DNA from: Flavobacterium orientale
Lineage (GTDB): Bacteria > Bacteroidota > Bacteroidia > Flavobacteriales > Flavobacteriaceae
Direction: 5' to 3'
Assembly (NCBI RefSeq): GCF_014638005.1
Contig: NZ_BMFG01000010.1
Span: forward strand, 1 to 64,000
DNA: 64,000 nt
The notes below the pieces were generated by a model. The model had not been told where the DNA came from and searched no databases. It was given only the letters and a program-made list of their open reading frames with translations. The translations under genes were made by a program, and so were the position numbers. Shown one piece after another: positions 26,363 through 35,275 of this stretch. The first letter of the stretch is position 1; each line of letters begins with the position of its first letter.

Positions 26363-27769
26363 ATGAAAACAAAAACTATTGTTTTTTGTGCAATTTTTTT
26401 TATACAATTTTTTTCCAATGCCCAAATTGGAATCGGCACCACTGAACCACATAGTTCTTCCATATTACACATTGAATCCATATCACAAGGTCTTCTACTA
26501 CCCAGGATGAGTAAAGCTGAAAGGGATGCTATCATTGCCCCTGCGGAAGGGTTACAAATTTATAATCTGACTAACAATTCCTCCGATATATTTAGCGGTG
26601 GCGATTGGAAATCCTTTTCCTTTTCAGTGAACTCCAACTTGGTTTATGTTTACTCACTTGCAGATTTACCTTCGCCGGTAGGCACTACTATCACCTTGGA
26701 TGCCACTAAAATGTATGTCTTTTCCGGATTTGTTGATATCAGTCCCAATGCTATTATTATAAATGGTGCAGGACTTCGTGGAACTGACCCCCAAAAAGAC
26801 ATGATAGTTTCCAATGTCAGCGGTGCCGTACTGAGAAGTACGGATACCAGTATATTTATCGAAAATTTAGCGGTCGTTCCCTTTAGTGCTTCCACCAAAG
26901 CCTATGATTTTTCAGACAGTACCGGAAATATGTATTGTAATGTTTTTTCAGGATCTTCAGTAGTGGAAATTATGCCATCATTAGGAGTTGGTCAAATTTC
27001 AGGATTTAAAGCCATTACCTTTACTAAAAACTTTTGGAAAGTTACAGATGGATTAAAAATAACAGGGAATGTTGGTAAATTTGCAGTTGCCTATTGTTTT
27101 ATTGAAAACATAACAAACGGGTCCGCCATTGAATTTTTATCAGGTCTAATCATCGATGATATCGATTTGTCAAACAACTATTTCATTTACAACGGACAAA
27201 CCGGTATTAAGGTAAATGCAGGAGCAACGATTGACAGAGGACGATTAACCACAAATATGTTTAGGGGCGTTACCACTCCATTGCAAGGTATTGATTCGTA
27301 TTCAAAAGGATGGAGCATGAGACAAAACACCAACATACCAGACTCCAGAGCATTTAGTTTCATTTATTTCAACAATAATGAAACACCTACCACACTTACA
27401 ACAGTAGGCACTTTTTATAAAATTGCCGGAACAGCAACAATTGTAAATCAAAAAAGGTTTATAACTGCCAATAGCAGGATGACTTACAATGACGTTGAAC
27501 CCATCACCGGTAAAATAGTTGTAACTATTGGAGCTAAAGCACCCGCCAATAATTCAGACTTTTCAATCGGGATTGCAAAAAATGGAACTATGATTACAGC
27601 ACCCATAGCTTCTATGGCTGCGGCAAGCAATAACCAATCCTTTCAAATTACATTGAATACCGAGGTGGATTTAGTTTTAGGGGATTACATTGAAGTTTTT
27701 ATAGCCTCTAATAATTCAAATACCTCTTCCGTTATAGTCAATGATTTACAATTTAGAGTAACTGATTAA
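26363..27769 (+). CDS. Secreted surface-type protein, possible beta-helix (468 aa)
   Basis: The start is taken at MKTKTIVF, where a signal peptide (FFSNAQ) begins; the longer reading would translate repeat DNA. The mature N-terminus (IGIGTTEPHSSSILHIES, GLLLPRMSKAERDAI, PAEGLQIYNLT) is a motif I know from many Flavobacteria surface proteins and phage tail-like proteins. The middle has regular short hydrophobic strands with Asn and Gly turns (GLIIDDIDLSNNYFIYNG), consistent with a right-handed beta-helix. No type IX sorting domain is visible at the C-terminus. Its function is unknown. Confidence 0.7.
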   Translation: MKTKTIVFCAIFFIQFFSNAQIGIGTTEPHSSSILHIESISQGLLLPRMSKAERDAIIAPAEGLQIYNLTNNSSDIFSGGDWKSFSFSVNSNLVYVYSLADLPSPVGTTITLDATKMYVFSGFVDISPNAIIINGAGLRGTDPQKDMIVSNVSGAVLRSTDTSIFIENLAVVPFSASTKAYDFSDSTGNMYCNVFSGSSVVEIMPSLGVGQISGFKAITFTKNFWKVTDGLKITGNVGKFAVAYCFIENITNGSAIEFLSGLIIDDIDLSNNYFIYNGQTGIKVNAGATIDRGRLTTNMFRGVTTPLQGIDSYSKGWSMRQNTNIPDSRAFSFIYFNNNETPTTLTTVGTFYKIAGTATIVNQKRFITANSRMTYNDVEPITGKIVVTIGAKAPANNSDFSIGIAKNGTMITAPIASMAAASNNQSFQITLNTEVDLVLGDYIEVFIASNNSNTSSVIVNDLQFRVTD

Positions 27770-27854
27770 AACTTTAAAAAAAGCTAATTATAAGGTTGCT
27801 CATTCCCGTTCAAACAAGCCTTTTAAAGGTTTGATTGGTGTTTAGCTTTATTAA

Positions 27855-28040
27855 AAAGCCGTATAATAAATTTGAACCTACGACTCTGGTAAATGCATCC
27901 CTAAAGTCAGTAACCTAATACAATTTTGCTAAATTCAATCCCTCATTTCCACCCGCCCCATGTCAAAGTCCCGGAGGGACGACACATCTTGTAGCAACAC
28001 ATTTTAATCCGTTGCTATCGTACAAATCATTTTGTAGTTT
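27855..28040. repeat. Decayed copy of the composite palindromic repeat
   Basis: It contains AATAAATTTGAACCTACGACTC (about 27866-27888), GTCCCGGAGGGAC (27968-27980) and CAACACATTTTAATCCGTTG (about 27995-28014). It aligns with 26118-26260 in order and spacing, but its stems are broken by substitutions. The two long copies lie on either side of the gene at 26363. Confidence 0.8.
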
Positions 28041-28092
28041 TCCAATTGCTAAAAATGACCCTATTATTTTTTTTATTCCTACAATTAATTCT

Positions 28093-28100
28093 TAGGTTTG
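28093..28100 (+). promoter_or_regulatory. Putative -7 box with long leader before the M48 protease
   Basis: TAGGTTTG matches TAnnTTTG, 121 bp before the ATG at 28221. The leader between them has no ORF; it contains ACAGAGTCGTACC and TTCCGGAACCGC, which suggest weak stems. Nothing recognisable as a riboswitch was seen. Confidence 0.4.
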
Positions 28101-28220
28101 TAAAGTAAGTTATCCTCTACAGCTTGGAGGGTTCTGAAAACAGAGTCGTACCTTTTCCGGAACCGCTTACAATCAATTTGTGTGTTTAGGTATTCCCTTA
28201 AAAAAAAGCTACGTATCACT

Positions 28221-30272
28221 ATGACCATTCAAATCTCTCCGGAATTTAAAAAACAAACTGCCAAAGCTATAGCTGCAATTTTTTTGTTTGTTGTTTTTTA
28301 CCTCGTATTAGTCCTACTTGTCATAGCAATCACTATAGGTTGTTTTTATGCCGGAATAAGTTTAATTGTAATAAAACCGATGTTTTTCACCTTGGTTATA
28401 GGAATTGGTTTGGCCGGTTTAGGTTGTATGATAACGGTTTTTTTATTTAAATTTTTATTTAAAAGAAACAAGACCGATTTGTCTAATTACATGGAAGTAA
28501 CCCGAAACGATGAACCACGACTCTTTTCTTTTATAGATGAAATTGTAGCTACTACGGGAACTGATTTCCCAAAAAAAGTCTATCTGTCGTCTGAGGTAAA
28601 TGCCAGTGTTTTTTATGATTCCAGTTTTTGGAGTATGTTTTTTCCAATTCGAAAGAATTTACATATTGGCATGGGATTGGTCAATTCAATCACGCACGAT
28701 GAATTGAAAGCCATAGTAGCTCATGAATTTGGTCATTTTTCTCAAAAATCAATGAAGGTGGGCAGTTATGTTTACAATGTCAATCAAATTATTTACAATT
28801 TATTGTATGACAATGAATCCTATTACAACCTCATGTCAAAAGTTGCAAATTCAAGTAATTATTTTGCTTTTTTCGTAGCTATTGCTCAAAAAATAATTCA
28901 AGGTATTCAGTGGTTATTACAGAAAATGTATGGAATAGTCAATACCAGTTATTTGGCATTATCACGAGAAATGGAGTTTCATGCGGATGAAGTAGCCGCC
29001 AATGTTACGGGCTATTTACCCTTAAAAAACTCGCTATTGCGGTTGGATTTAGCAGAGAAAGGATATCATAACGTTTTGAACTTTTATGATGGAAAACAAG
29101 CCGATGCTCTTGTCAGTTCCAACATTTTTAAAGAACAAGAATTTGTTGTTCACTTTTTGGCAGCAAAACAAGGGATACCGGTTGTGAATCAATTTCCTGA
29201 TGTTCAAATGAAACACATCGCCCATTTTAACAGCTCAAAGTTGGTGGTTAAAAACCAGTGGGCCTCACACCCGGAATTGACCGATCGAATTTCGGCATTA
29301 GAGCGATTAAACATAGAAAAAAGCAATCCAAACAACCAGCCTGCTTCCACTATTTTTATGGATGTTGAGCAAACTCAACAGGCATTAACCCATAAATTAT
29401 TTGCTTCGGTTACTTATGCTATTACTCCACAAAAACATTCTCTTGAAGCATTTCAAGAAACGTTTACTGCTTTCTATACCAAAGAAACTTTTCATGAAGA
29501 TTTTAATGGTTATTATGACCAACACAGTCCTGTAGCTTTTACAACAAATGATCCGCCCCATTCTTTGGCTACTTTTGATAGGCTATTCTCAAAGGAAGCT
29601 TGCTCATGGAGTAAAGAATTAGCCATTCTTAACAGTGATTTACAACTCTTGGAAGCGATAAAAAACAAAACCGTAGCAATCGCTAACTATGACTACGAAG
29701 GCATTAAACACAAAGCCAAAGAGGCACCTCATACTATAGCTATTATTAAAGAAAACATAGCATTACTTCAGGATAAACTCAAAAAAAATGACCAAGAGAT
29801 TTACATTTATTTTTATACAAAAGCTCAAGAACAAGGCAAATTGAATGATTATAAAGCGGTGTGTGATACCTATCTGGACTTTGATGCTACCTATGATGCT
29901 AATTTAGCATTATACACCACTCTTTTTGAACGATTGGCTTTTACCAATGATCAAAATCCTCATGATAAAATCTACATGAATTTTGTTAATTTCAACCCTT
30001 TTGAAAAACAATTTAAAGAGGCTTTACAGCAATTATTGACCCGAATAGCCTTGACCGATGAACTTCCGGAAGCCACACAAAATAAAATCAGTGAATTTAG
30101 TACTACTCGACACACCTATTTTGACGGCGAAAAGTACTTGGAATCAAACTTAGAATTGTTTTATGAAATGACCCATTATTTTCAATATTTAAACCAGCGT
30201 ATTTATTTTTTAAATAAAAAGAAATGGTTGGACTATTCTTTAGAAATAGAGGGACGAATCACCGGAATATAG
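28221..30272 (+). CDS. M48-family membrane metalloprotease
   Basis: 683 residues; ATG 28221 is chosen over an in-frame GTG 39 bp upstream. Two N-terminal membrane helices (about 15-80) precede the protease domain. The zinc motif is VAHEFGHFSQ (HExxH), with the third ligand probably in SREMEFHADEVAAN. This is the HtpX/Ste24-like M48 fold. The C-terminal ~330 residues are a helix-rich extension without a recognised domain. Related proteases cut membrane or misfolded proteins; the substrate here is unknown. The JAMM-motif gene follows by 43 bp and may be cotranscribed. Confidence 0.9.
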   Translation: MTIQISPEFKKQTAKAIAAIFLFVVFYLVLVLLVIAITIGCFYAGISLIVIKPMFFTLVIGIGLAGLGCMITVFLFKFLFKRNKTDLSNYMEVTRNDEPRLFSFIDEIVATTGTDFPKKVYLSSEVNASVFYDSSFWSMFFPIRKNLHIGMGLVNSITHDELKAIVAHEFGHFSQKSMKVGSYVYNVNQIIYNLLYDNESYYNLMSKVANSSNYFAFFVAIAQKIIQGIQWLLQKMYGIVNTSYLALSREMEFHADEVAANVTGYLPLKNSLLRLDLAEKGYHNVLNFYDGKQADALVSSNIFKEQEFVVHFLAAKQGIPVVNQFPDVQMKHIAHFNSSKLVVKNQWASHPELTDRISALERLNIEKSNPNNQPASTIFMDVEQTQQALTHKLFASVTYAITPQKHSLEAFQETFTAFYTKETFHEDFNGYYDQHSPVAFTTNDPPHSLATFDRLFSKEACSWSKELAILNSDLQLLEAIKNKTVAIANYDYEGIKHKAKEAPHTIAIIKENIALLQDKLKKNDQEIYIYFYTKAQEQGKLNDYKAVCDTYLDFDATYDANLALYTTLFERLAFTNDQNPHDKIYMNFVNFNPFEKQFKEALQQLLTRIALTDELPEATQNKISEFSTTRHTYFDGEKYLESNLELFYEMTHYFQYLNQRIYFLNKKKWLDYSLEIEGRITGI

Positions 30273-30315
30273 TAGTCAGTAGCTGTTTAAAACCAACAAA
30301 CAAAAATAGAACCTT

Positions 30316-31116
30316 ATGAAAAAATGTAGCCTTTTAGTCGTATTCCTTTTTTTAATTTCAAATGGTCAAGCACAAGAAGAACACTTTGAACGCGTGTTTG
30401 ATTCTATTATACAAGAAGCTGATTTACTCTATCGTTATGAGAAAGCGGTTTGGAATTCCACAGATCGATTGATGGCTGACAAAAAATTAAAAAAAGACTA
30501 TGGAGGCTATGTAGTTCATCATTCCGGTGATACTGTATCTGTTTGTTACATGACGAAAGATTTAAAACAACGATTAGCTTTGTATAGTTACAAGGGTTCA
30601 AATCTTACTAACCCTTTCGAGATTACTACTCAAAAATCGGAACTAACGCCAATTGAGCAGGAATTAATAAACATCAAAATAAAAATTTTAAATCAATTAT
30701 CAAATCCGGACTACCAAATAGGGTTTCCTGATGGATTCAATCCCAATTTTGTGCTGATAAAAGATAAAAGCAGTTACAAATTATATATCATAATGGGTAC
30801 TTCAAAATCAGGCGTTATTCCCTTTGGCAATGATTATCTTTTTACAACCGATGCCGACGGTACAATTGTAAACTGGAAGAAATTTCATTCCAGAATGATT
30901 CCGGCGGAATCAAAAGGGCCTAATGGTGAAAAAGTGATTTCAGCTATTCACTCTCATTTAAAAACGACACCTCATATTACAGCTACAGATATCTGCACTT
31001 TTCGCTTGTATGGTGAATTATGCGGAATGGATGAATTTAAAGTACTGTGTACCGCCACAAAATATTATTATACGTATAATAGAATTACCAATTCAATAGT
31101 GGCAGAAAAAATGTAA
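30316..31116 (+). CDS. Secreted protein with a JAMM-like motif (266 aa)
   Basis: A signal peptide (LISNGQAQ) precedes ~170 residues of unrecognised sequence. Near the C-terminus AIHSHLKTTPHITATDICTF fits the JAMM/MPN+ metal motif H[ST]Hx7Sx2D, except that Thr replaces Ser. It is followed by short strands (EFKVLCTATKYYYTY), as in the MPN fold. The upstream catalytic Glu cannot be placed with confidence. If real, this would be an exported zinc isopeptidase-like or amidase-like enzyme. It directly follows the M48 protease gene. The alternative is a chance motif in an unrelated fold. Confidence 0.6.
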   Translation: MKKCSLLVVFLFLISNGQAQEEHFERVFDSIIQEADLLYRYEKAVWNSTDRLMADKKLKKDYGGYVVHHSGDTVSVCYMTKDLKQRLALYSYKGSNLTNPFEITTQKSELTPIEQELINIKIKILNQLSNPDYQIGFPDGFNPNFVLIKDKSSYKLYIIMGTSKSGVIPFGNDYLFTTDADGTIVNWKKFHSRMIPAESKGPNGEKVISAIHSHLKTTPHITATDICTFRLYGELCGMDEFKVLCTATKYYYTYNRITNSIVAEKM

Positions 31117-31206
31117 CTATAGTTACCTGTTCAACTAAGTATACTTGCAACATCAGTTTACCTCTAAAATTGGGTACTACCATTGTTATGCATTAATTAG
31201 ACTGAA

Positions 31207-32055
31207 CTACTCCCCATAAAACACATGCAAACGCTCCTCCTCTTCCGGTTCGATATTGTGTTGTGCCACTTGTGTATAATCGCCTGCTTTCATAGCATAT
31301 AAATTAGTATCATACCCATAAAAGGCCAAATAAAATTCCGTATAACCAAATTGCTTTCGAAGGACTTTTTCGGTACGTGCAAGTAATTCCTCTTTAGCGG
31401 CTTTCGTGCTTTTATGGATGTTGGGTACATACGCCACTAAGAGCACCCGTTGTCCGTTATTCGCGGCTTCCAGTTCGTAGCCTTTCGCATTGCTTGTTTT
31501 AATCTCGCTATTCAAAAGTGACTGTAAGTAAACCGCGGCTTCATGCTCGGGCGTATCAGAAGTGCGATATGTGAGCTGCAAAAACTGTCTTTCTGCCGTT
31601 TCATAATTGCTTTCAGAAACAGTTTCCGCCACAACAATTTCATCCAAAACCTCATCGGTAGCCGAAAGCTCCGTTTCATAAATTACAGGAGCGTTCGTTT
31701 CGGGTGTTATGCCCATCTCCTGTTTGAATTCATCAAATTGCGTGAGCATCACATACACCGAACCCACTCCAAAGATAATTAACAATAGGTAGGTATACCA
31801 TTTGTGTTTGGTTTGTTCCACCACACGCTGGATGCGATCGGCGGCACTTCGTTGCGTTTTTGCATTGATGTGGTTTTGCTTCTTGCAATGCTTACAATGT
31901 ACCTCAATTGCTTTTTCGGTGGGAAACACCGGAAGTCCCAACACAAAAAACTTGGAATATACCGTCACATACAATTGTTCCTCCCCACAGCTTTCACAAG
32001 CCACAGTGGCTAACTTTTGGGTCGTTAATTCTCGTTTAAACACGCCTACTATCAT
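31207..32055 (-). CDS. Zinc-ribbon membrane protein (282 aa)
   Basis: The N-terminus carries CESCGEEQ and, about 35 residues later, CKHCKKQN, a four-Cys zinc ribbon. A single membrane helix (about 89-105, WYTYLLLIIFGVGSVYVML) follows. The ~175-residue remainder is acidic and then alpha/beta, with repeated Tyr near the end (YTEFYLAFYGYDTNLY). No family is recognised beyond 'zinc ribbon'. It lies 15 bp after a second gene of the same design, so the two form an operon. Confidence 0.65.
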   Translation of the reverse strand: MIVGVFKRELTTQKLATVACESCGEEQLYVTVYSKFFVLGLPVFPTEKAIEVHCKHCKKQNHINAKTQRSAADRIQRVVEQTKHKWYTYLLLIIFGVGSVYVMLTQFDEFKQEMGITPETNAPVIYETELSATDEVLDEIVVAETVSESNYETAERQFLQLTYRTSDTPEHEAAVYLQSLLNSEIKTSNAKGYELEAANNGQRVLLVAYVPNIHKSTKAAKEELLARTEKVLRKQFGYTEFYLAFYGYDTNLYAMKAGDYTQVAQHNIEPEEEERLHVFYGE

Positions 32056-32070
32056 GATTTGCTTGGTGTT

Positions 32071-32574
32071 TTAGTTTTTAAAAAAAGTAGTAATCGAATC
32101 GATGGGCTCCACGTTTACATCCTCATTCAGGGCTGCATCACCATCCTCATAAATCAGCTCGTCATTCTCCCCTACATCCCTAAGTTCTTGAACTCGTGAT
32201 TGTATTTCAGGGTCTTCTTTCAAGTCGTTATAATAATAACCCACCAATACCGCAAAGCCCAACAGCACTACTAGCACGCCCATACAACCAAAAAAATGCC
32301 ACCAAGGTCTTTTGGCGGGTTTAAAAGCCATGGCTCTATTAAATTTTTCGTTTAAATTGACATTCCATCGGCTTTTGGGTAGCTCGATTCGGCAATGAAT
32401 ACACTCAGCGGTCGTACTCTTATACAACGGCACCACCGGCACAAAGAAGAACGAAAAATAATGACCTTTCACCGTAAAGCGGTGTTGTAGTGTTTGATTG
32501 CAGTTCGAACAAGTGCAATCGTCTAAATAGAATTGTTTCAGTTTTGAATTTCCGATTCCAAATAATAAAATCAT
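32071..32574 (-). CDS. Zinc-ribbon membrane protein (167 aa)
   Basis: It has the same architecture as its downstream neighbour, at smaller size: CTCSNCNQ and CIHCRIEL Cys pairs about 40 residues apart around a hydrophobic FFFVPVVPLYK stretch, then one membrane helix (FFGCMGVLVVLLGFAVLVGY) and an acidic tail. The shared order (four Cys, helix, acidic region) suggests that the pair arose by duplication or acts as partners. A -7 box lies just upstream. Confidence 0.65.
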   Translation of the reverse strand: MILLFGIGNSKLKQFYLDDCTCSNCNQTLQHRFTVKGHYFSFFFVPVVPLYKSTTAECIHCRIELPKSRWNVNLNEKFNRAMAFKPAKRPWWHFFGCMGVLVVLLGFAVLVGYYYNDLKEDPEIQSRVQELRDVGENDELIYEDGDAALNEDVNVEPIDSITTFFKN

Positions 32575-32599
32575 TTCATTGGGGTTGTGAATGGTGCGT

Positions 32600-32607
32600 C
32601 AAAAATA
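32600..32607 (-). promoter_or_regulatory. Putative -7 box for the zinc-ribbon pair
   Basis: The reverse complement is TATTTTTG, matching TAnnTTTG, about 26 bp upstream of the ATG at 32574. Confidence 0.45.
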
Positions 32608-32658
32608 GTATTTTTTTTGGAAGGGTTGTAAAACGTTCCCAGCCCTTAGCGGTAAATG

Positions 32659-32781
32659 TTATACAATCCGTTTTTCCATTTTCATATTCGCTCTTTCATA
32701 AATTCCGATTTCCAACTCAATCTCATAAAAACCATATCTTCGATAGAGATGTAGGGCCGATTTTATTGTTTTATTGTAGAT
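32659..32781 (-). pseudogene. C-terminal remnant of a GNAT acetyltransferase
   Basis: On the minus strand this segment reads KTIKSALHLYRRYGFYEIE, then GIYERANMKMEKRIV and a stop. SALxLYxxxGFYEIE is the conserved C-terminal motif of GNAT N-acetyltransferases, and the short basic ending is typical. Upstream the frame is closed by a stop codon, so only the last ~40 codons remain. It is too short for the usual ORF cut-off. Confidence 0.65.
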
Positions 32782-32856
32782 TCAATCCATTCCTTTAGTG
32801 ATTTAAATAGAAATCGATGTCTTTTTCTATTGTCAATTCAATTTCTTTATATTCAC
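32763..32856 (-). pseudogene. Frameshifted C-terminal fragment of an unknown protein
   Basis: One minus-strand frame reads SEYKEIELTIEKDIDFYLNH and stops. The next frame reads on as SLKEWIESTIKQ and a stop, so joining the two at a shift gives one plausible helical C-terminus. It abuts the stop of the erythromycin-esterase gene and overlaps the GNAT remnant. The family is unknown. Confidence 0.4.
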
Positions 32857-34151
32857 TCCCCAATCAAATCATTAGTCGGAAGCCTGATATTTTTTACAAA
32901 GATCAATCCATCATACATCGCTGAAAACTTCTTTTGATACAAATGATTTTTATTGGGATTAAACCCTCCACCACCTGCCACTAGTTGTTTCGTTTTCTTT
33001 TTAAAGAAATCAGAGGCATCACCTCCTAAAGCACTAAACATATCAATAAAATAAATGTCGTCTTTTGTTTCAAAAAGTGTTTTGGCATACGTGTTAGCAA
33101 AGGGTTCCTTTAATTCCACTTTTTTCCAACTCGGTTTTTCGTCCGAATCAGAAAAATAACCGGCTAAGGTACCTGTACCAAAATCAAACCCAACACTATA
33201 ATAATCGTTTTTAAAATATTCTTTCAAATGCCTACCTAGATTGTAAATGTTTCGTCCGCTATAATTTCCAAATTGCTTGTTATTAATATGTTCGTTATGC
33301 GACCTAATAAAAGCCTTTCCATTTTTTGATTTATTTTCTAAGATCCACTTCACATTTTCAAACATTTTCAAATCCCTATCTTGACTGTAATGATTTTGTA
33401 CGTAATAGGTATATTGTATCAAATAATTCAAGGCTCTTATTGCAGCATTGAACTCCTCAATCGCCTCGTTTGTAACACCTGCTCTAAAATCAAGTAAAAT
33501 ACGCTCCACTTCATTTAGTTTAGGAATTTGAATCGTTGCCCAATCCGTTTTTGCTGCATATTTTACTTCCTTTGCTACACAACTGTCAACTACAACAAGA
33601 AGCTCTTCACTTACAGGAACAGCATATTTTTCAACTAAATCACGTATTTCTTGATTGCTATTTTTCACATCTTGAATGTCCATCCCATAAAAGCGAATTT
33701 GCTCTTCGCTACTTTTAGTAAGGTTATAATTTCGCATCCATTCCAAAAGGTCCACCACTTCTTTGCAATACCAAAATCCAATACTAAAATTGTTGGCAAT
33801 AGTGGCTGCGTCTCCTTTTCCACCGCTAATCCACTCATTAATTCCCGCTTCTGAAGTATAGGAATCCTCCATAATAAACACTTTGACATCTTGGGTTGTA
33901 ACCAAATATTTAAAGAATTTAGCCTTGATATCAAAAAATTCTTTCCCTTGATGCGTAGCTTCACCAAATCCGAAAATTTTTGCTGCAGCAAACTTTTGAG
34001 GAATGTTAGTATGAAATAGCTTCAGGTTGGTATCCGGATTGGCATCTTCAATTGTAATGGCATGCTCATTAATCCAGCCTACCGCTTTTTGATCTTGGGC
34101 ATAGGTAGCAAATAATAAAAAAAAGAAAAGGACTGAAATAAAGGGCTTCAT
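32853..34151 (-). CDS. Erythromycin-esterase-family protein, secreted
   Basis: 432 residues with a signal peptide (LLFATYAQ). The family signature GFGEATHQGKEFFDIK carries the catalytic-region His and Glu; VFIMEDSYTSEAGINEW, IRFYGMDIQD and IRSHNEHINN follow as in the Ere family (DUF/PF05139). Only some family members hydrolyse macrolides; most chromosomal homologues have unknown substrates, and secretion here makes a resistance role uncertain. Gene scraps lie on both sides. Confidence 0.85.
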   Translation of the reverse strand: MKPFISVLFFFLLFATYAQDQKAVGWINEHAITIEDANPDTNLKLFHTNIPQKFAAAKIFGFGEATHQGKEFFDIKAKFFKYLVTTQDVKVFIMEDSYTSEAGINEWISGGKGDAATIANNFSIGFWYCKEVVDLLEWMRNYNLTKSSEEQIRFYGMDIQDVKNSNQEIRDLVEKYAVPVSEELLVVVDSCVAKEVKYAAKTDWATIQIPKLNEVERILLDFRAGVTNEAIEEFNAAIRALNYLIQYTYYVQNHYSQDRDLKMFENVKWILENKSKNGKAFIRSHNEHINNKQFGNYSGRNIYNLGRHLKEYFKNDYYSVGFDFGTGTLAGYFSDSDEKPSWKKVELKEPFANTYAKTLFETKDDIYFIDMFSALGGDASDFFKKKTKQLVAGGGGFNPNKNHLYQKKFSAMYDGLIFVKNIRLPTNDLIGE

Positions 34152-34321
34152 AGGAACACTGTTTTTTTTATGTTTTTAGTATGTTTTAACTGCTTGCCAT
34201 AGATTGGACGATTTATTACTAATGATTCCAAGTACAAAATTGGCCTTGAATTTTCCGAGAAAATTCGGTATCATCCCAAGTCTAGCAAATGTTAGAAACT
34301 GTTGCTAGCCACAGTACTTAT

Positions 34322-34573
34322 TTACTGGTAAAATCGGAAATTTTTAAAAATATATGTTTGAAATTTTTCCAACTAGTTTCAGAGATAAAAATTTCATCAC
34401 TATAAATTTTAGTGGCAAATTCTTCTTTTGATAACGCTATGTTTTTGCCTTCTAAGTTATAGACATTTGCGTCTATAATAACATTCTTCCCTGCTTTATT
34501 TCTAGTATTATTATCATTTCCAATACTGATTTTCCACCAGCTGTTGTGCGATGTACTAATTCCAATCTATTAA
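34322..34573 (-). pseudogene. Truncated gene remnant (C-terminal fragment)
   Basis: The minus-strand frame is open for about 80 codons (SWWKISIGNDNNTRNKAGKN, VIIDANVYNLEGKNIALS, then SWKNFKHIFLKISDFTSK and a stop), but it starts right after a stop codon and has no Met or usual start. The coding-like composition suggests the end of a gene whose 5' part is lost. It overlaps the stop of the lipoprotein gene upstream. The rest of 34152-34321 shows nothing recognisable. Confidence 0.5.
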
Positions 34574-35275
34574 AATTAAACGCCATTTTTCTTCAATAGT
34601 TTGGTTTAAAAAATATAAAAAATTCAGCTTGTCTTGTTTAAATCTTTTGTCGTTAAATTTTACATTACTTAAAATTGTCTGTTTCATTTTTTTTGCATTT
34701 TCAGGTGTTATTTCATTAAAGATTAACGGATCCTGAAAAATTTTCTTTAGATTTTCGTCATAGTTTCCAATATCTCCATAAATAATTTTATCAAGTTCAG
34801 GACTATTATCTCTTAATATTGAAAAAAAAGTTGAATTGAATTGAAAATTTCCTAAACTCGTTTGAGTCCATTTATACTTGAACTCTTTAGGCAAACATTT
34901 AAAATAAAAAAAATAATCCAAAGAACCTGTAAAATATTCTTCTTGATTTTCAAAATATGTTGCTTTTATTACGTTTTGCGAAAGCTGATATTCATATTGA
35001 TTAGGTTCTTTTGTGTTTTTTAAAAAATCATAATTTTTAATATTTATTCTTTCATTGTTGGTTCCATTATATAAACTGTCAATTATCATTTTCTTTAATT
35101 CAGGGTTATTAAAATTTAACTCTTTATTGTTTTTGAAGAAATCATCTACAGAATTTTTATTTAGAACAATGAATGTGAACTGGTCTTGTTTTGTATCATA
35201 ATACGCTTCATTTTGAGCACAAGAATTCAAAAATAGTAATTGAAATATTAAGATTATAATTTTGTAAAATTTCAT
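34556..35275 (-). CDS. Predicted lipoprotein of unknown function (239 aa)
   Basis: The start is placed at MKFYK, which gives a lipoprotein signal (LLFLNSCAQ); the longer reading adds KQNRKQNK. The mature protein is very Asn-, Lys- and Phe-rich and of clearly lower GC than the neighbouring genes. It ends in FNDKRFKQDKLNFLYFLN, then EKWRLILIDWN. No family is recognised. Low GC and adjacent scraps suggest recent acquisition. Confidence 0.6.
   Translation of the reverse strand: MKFYKIIILIFQLLFLNSCAQNEAYYDTKQDQFTFIVLNKNSVDDFFKNNKELNFNNPELKKMIIDSLYNGTNNERINIKNYDFLKNTKEPNQYEYQLSQNVIKATYFENQEEYFTGSLDYFFYFKCLPKEFKYKWTQTSLGNFQFNSTFFSILRDNSPELDKIIYGDIGNYDENLKKIFQDPLIFNEITPENAKKMKQTILSNVKFNDKRFKQDKLNFLYFLNQTIEEKWRLILIDWN

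Noticed and set aside
32853-34151. Acquired macrolide resistance gene
   Set aside because: The protein has a signal peptide and belongs to a broad family with mostly unknown substrates; no resistance genes or mobile elements are adjacent.
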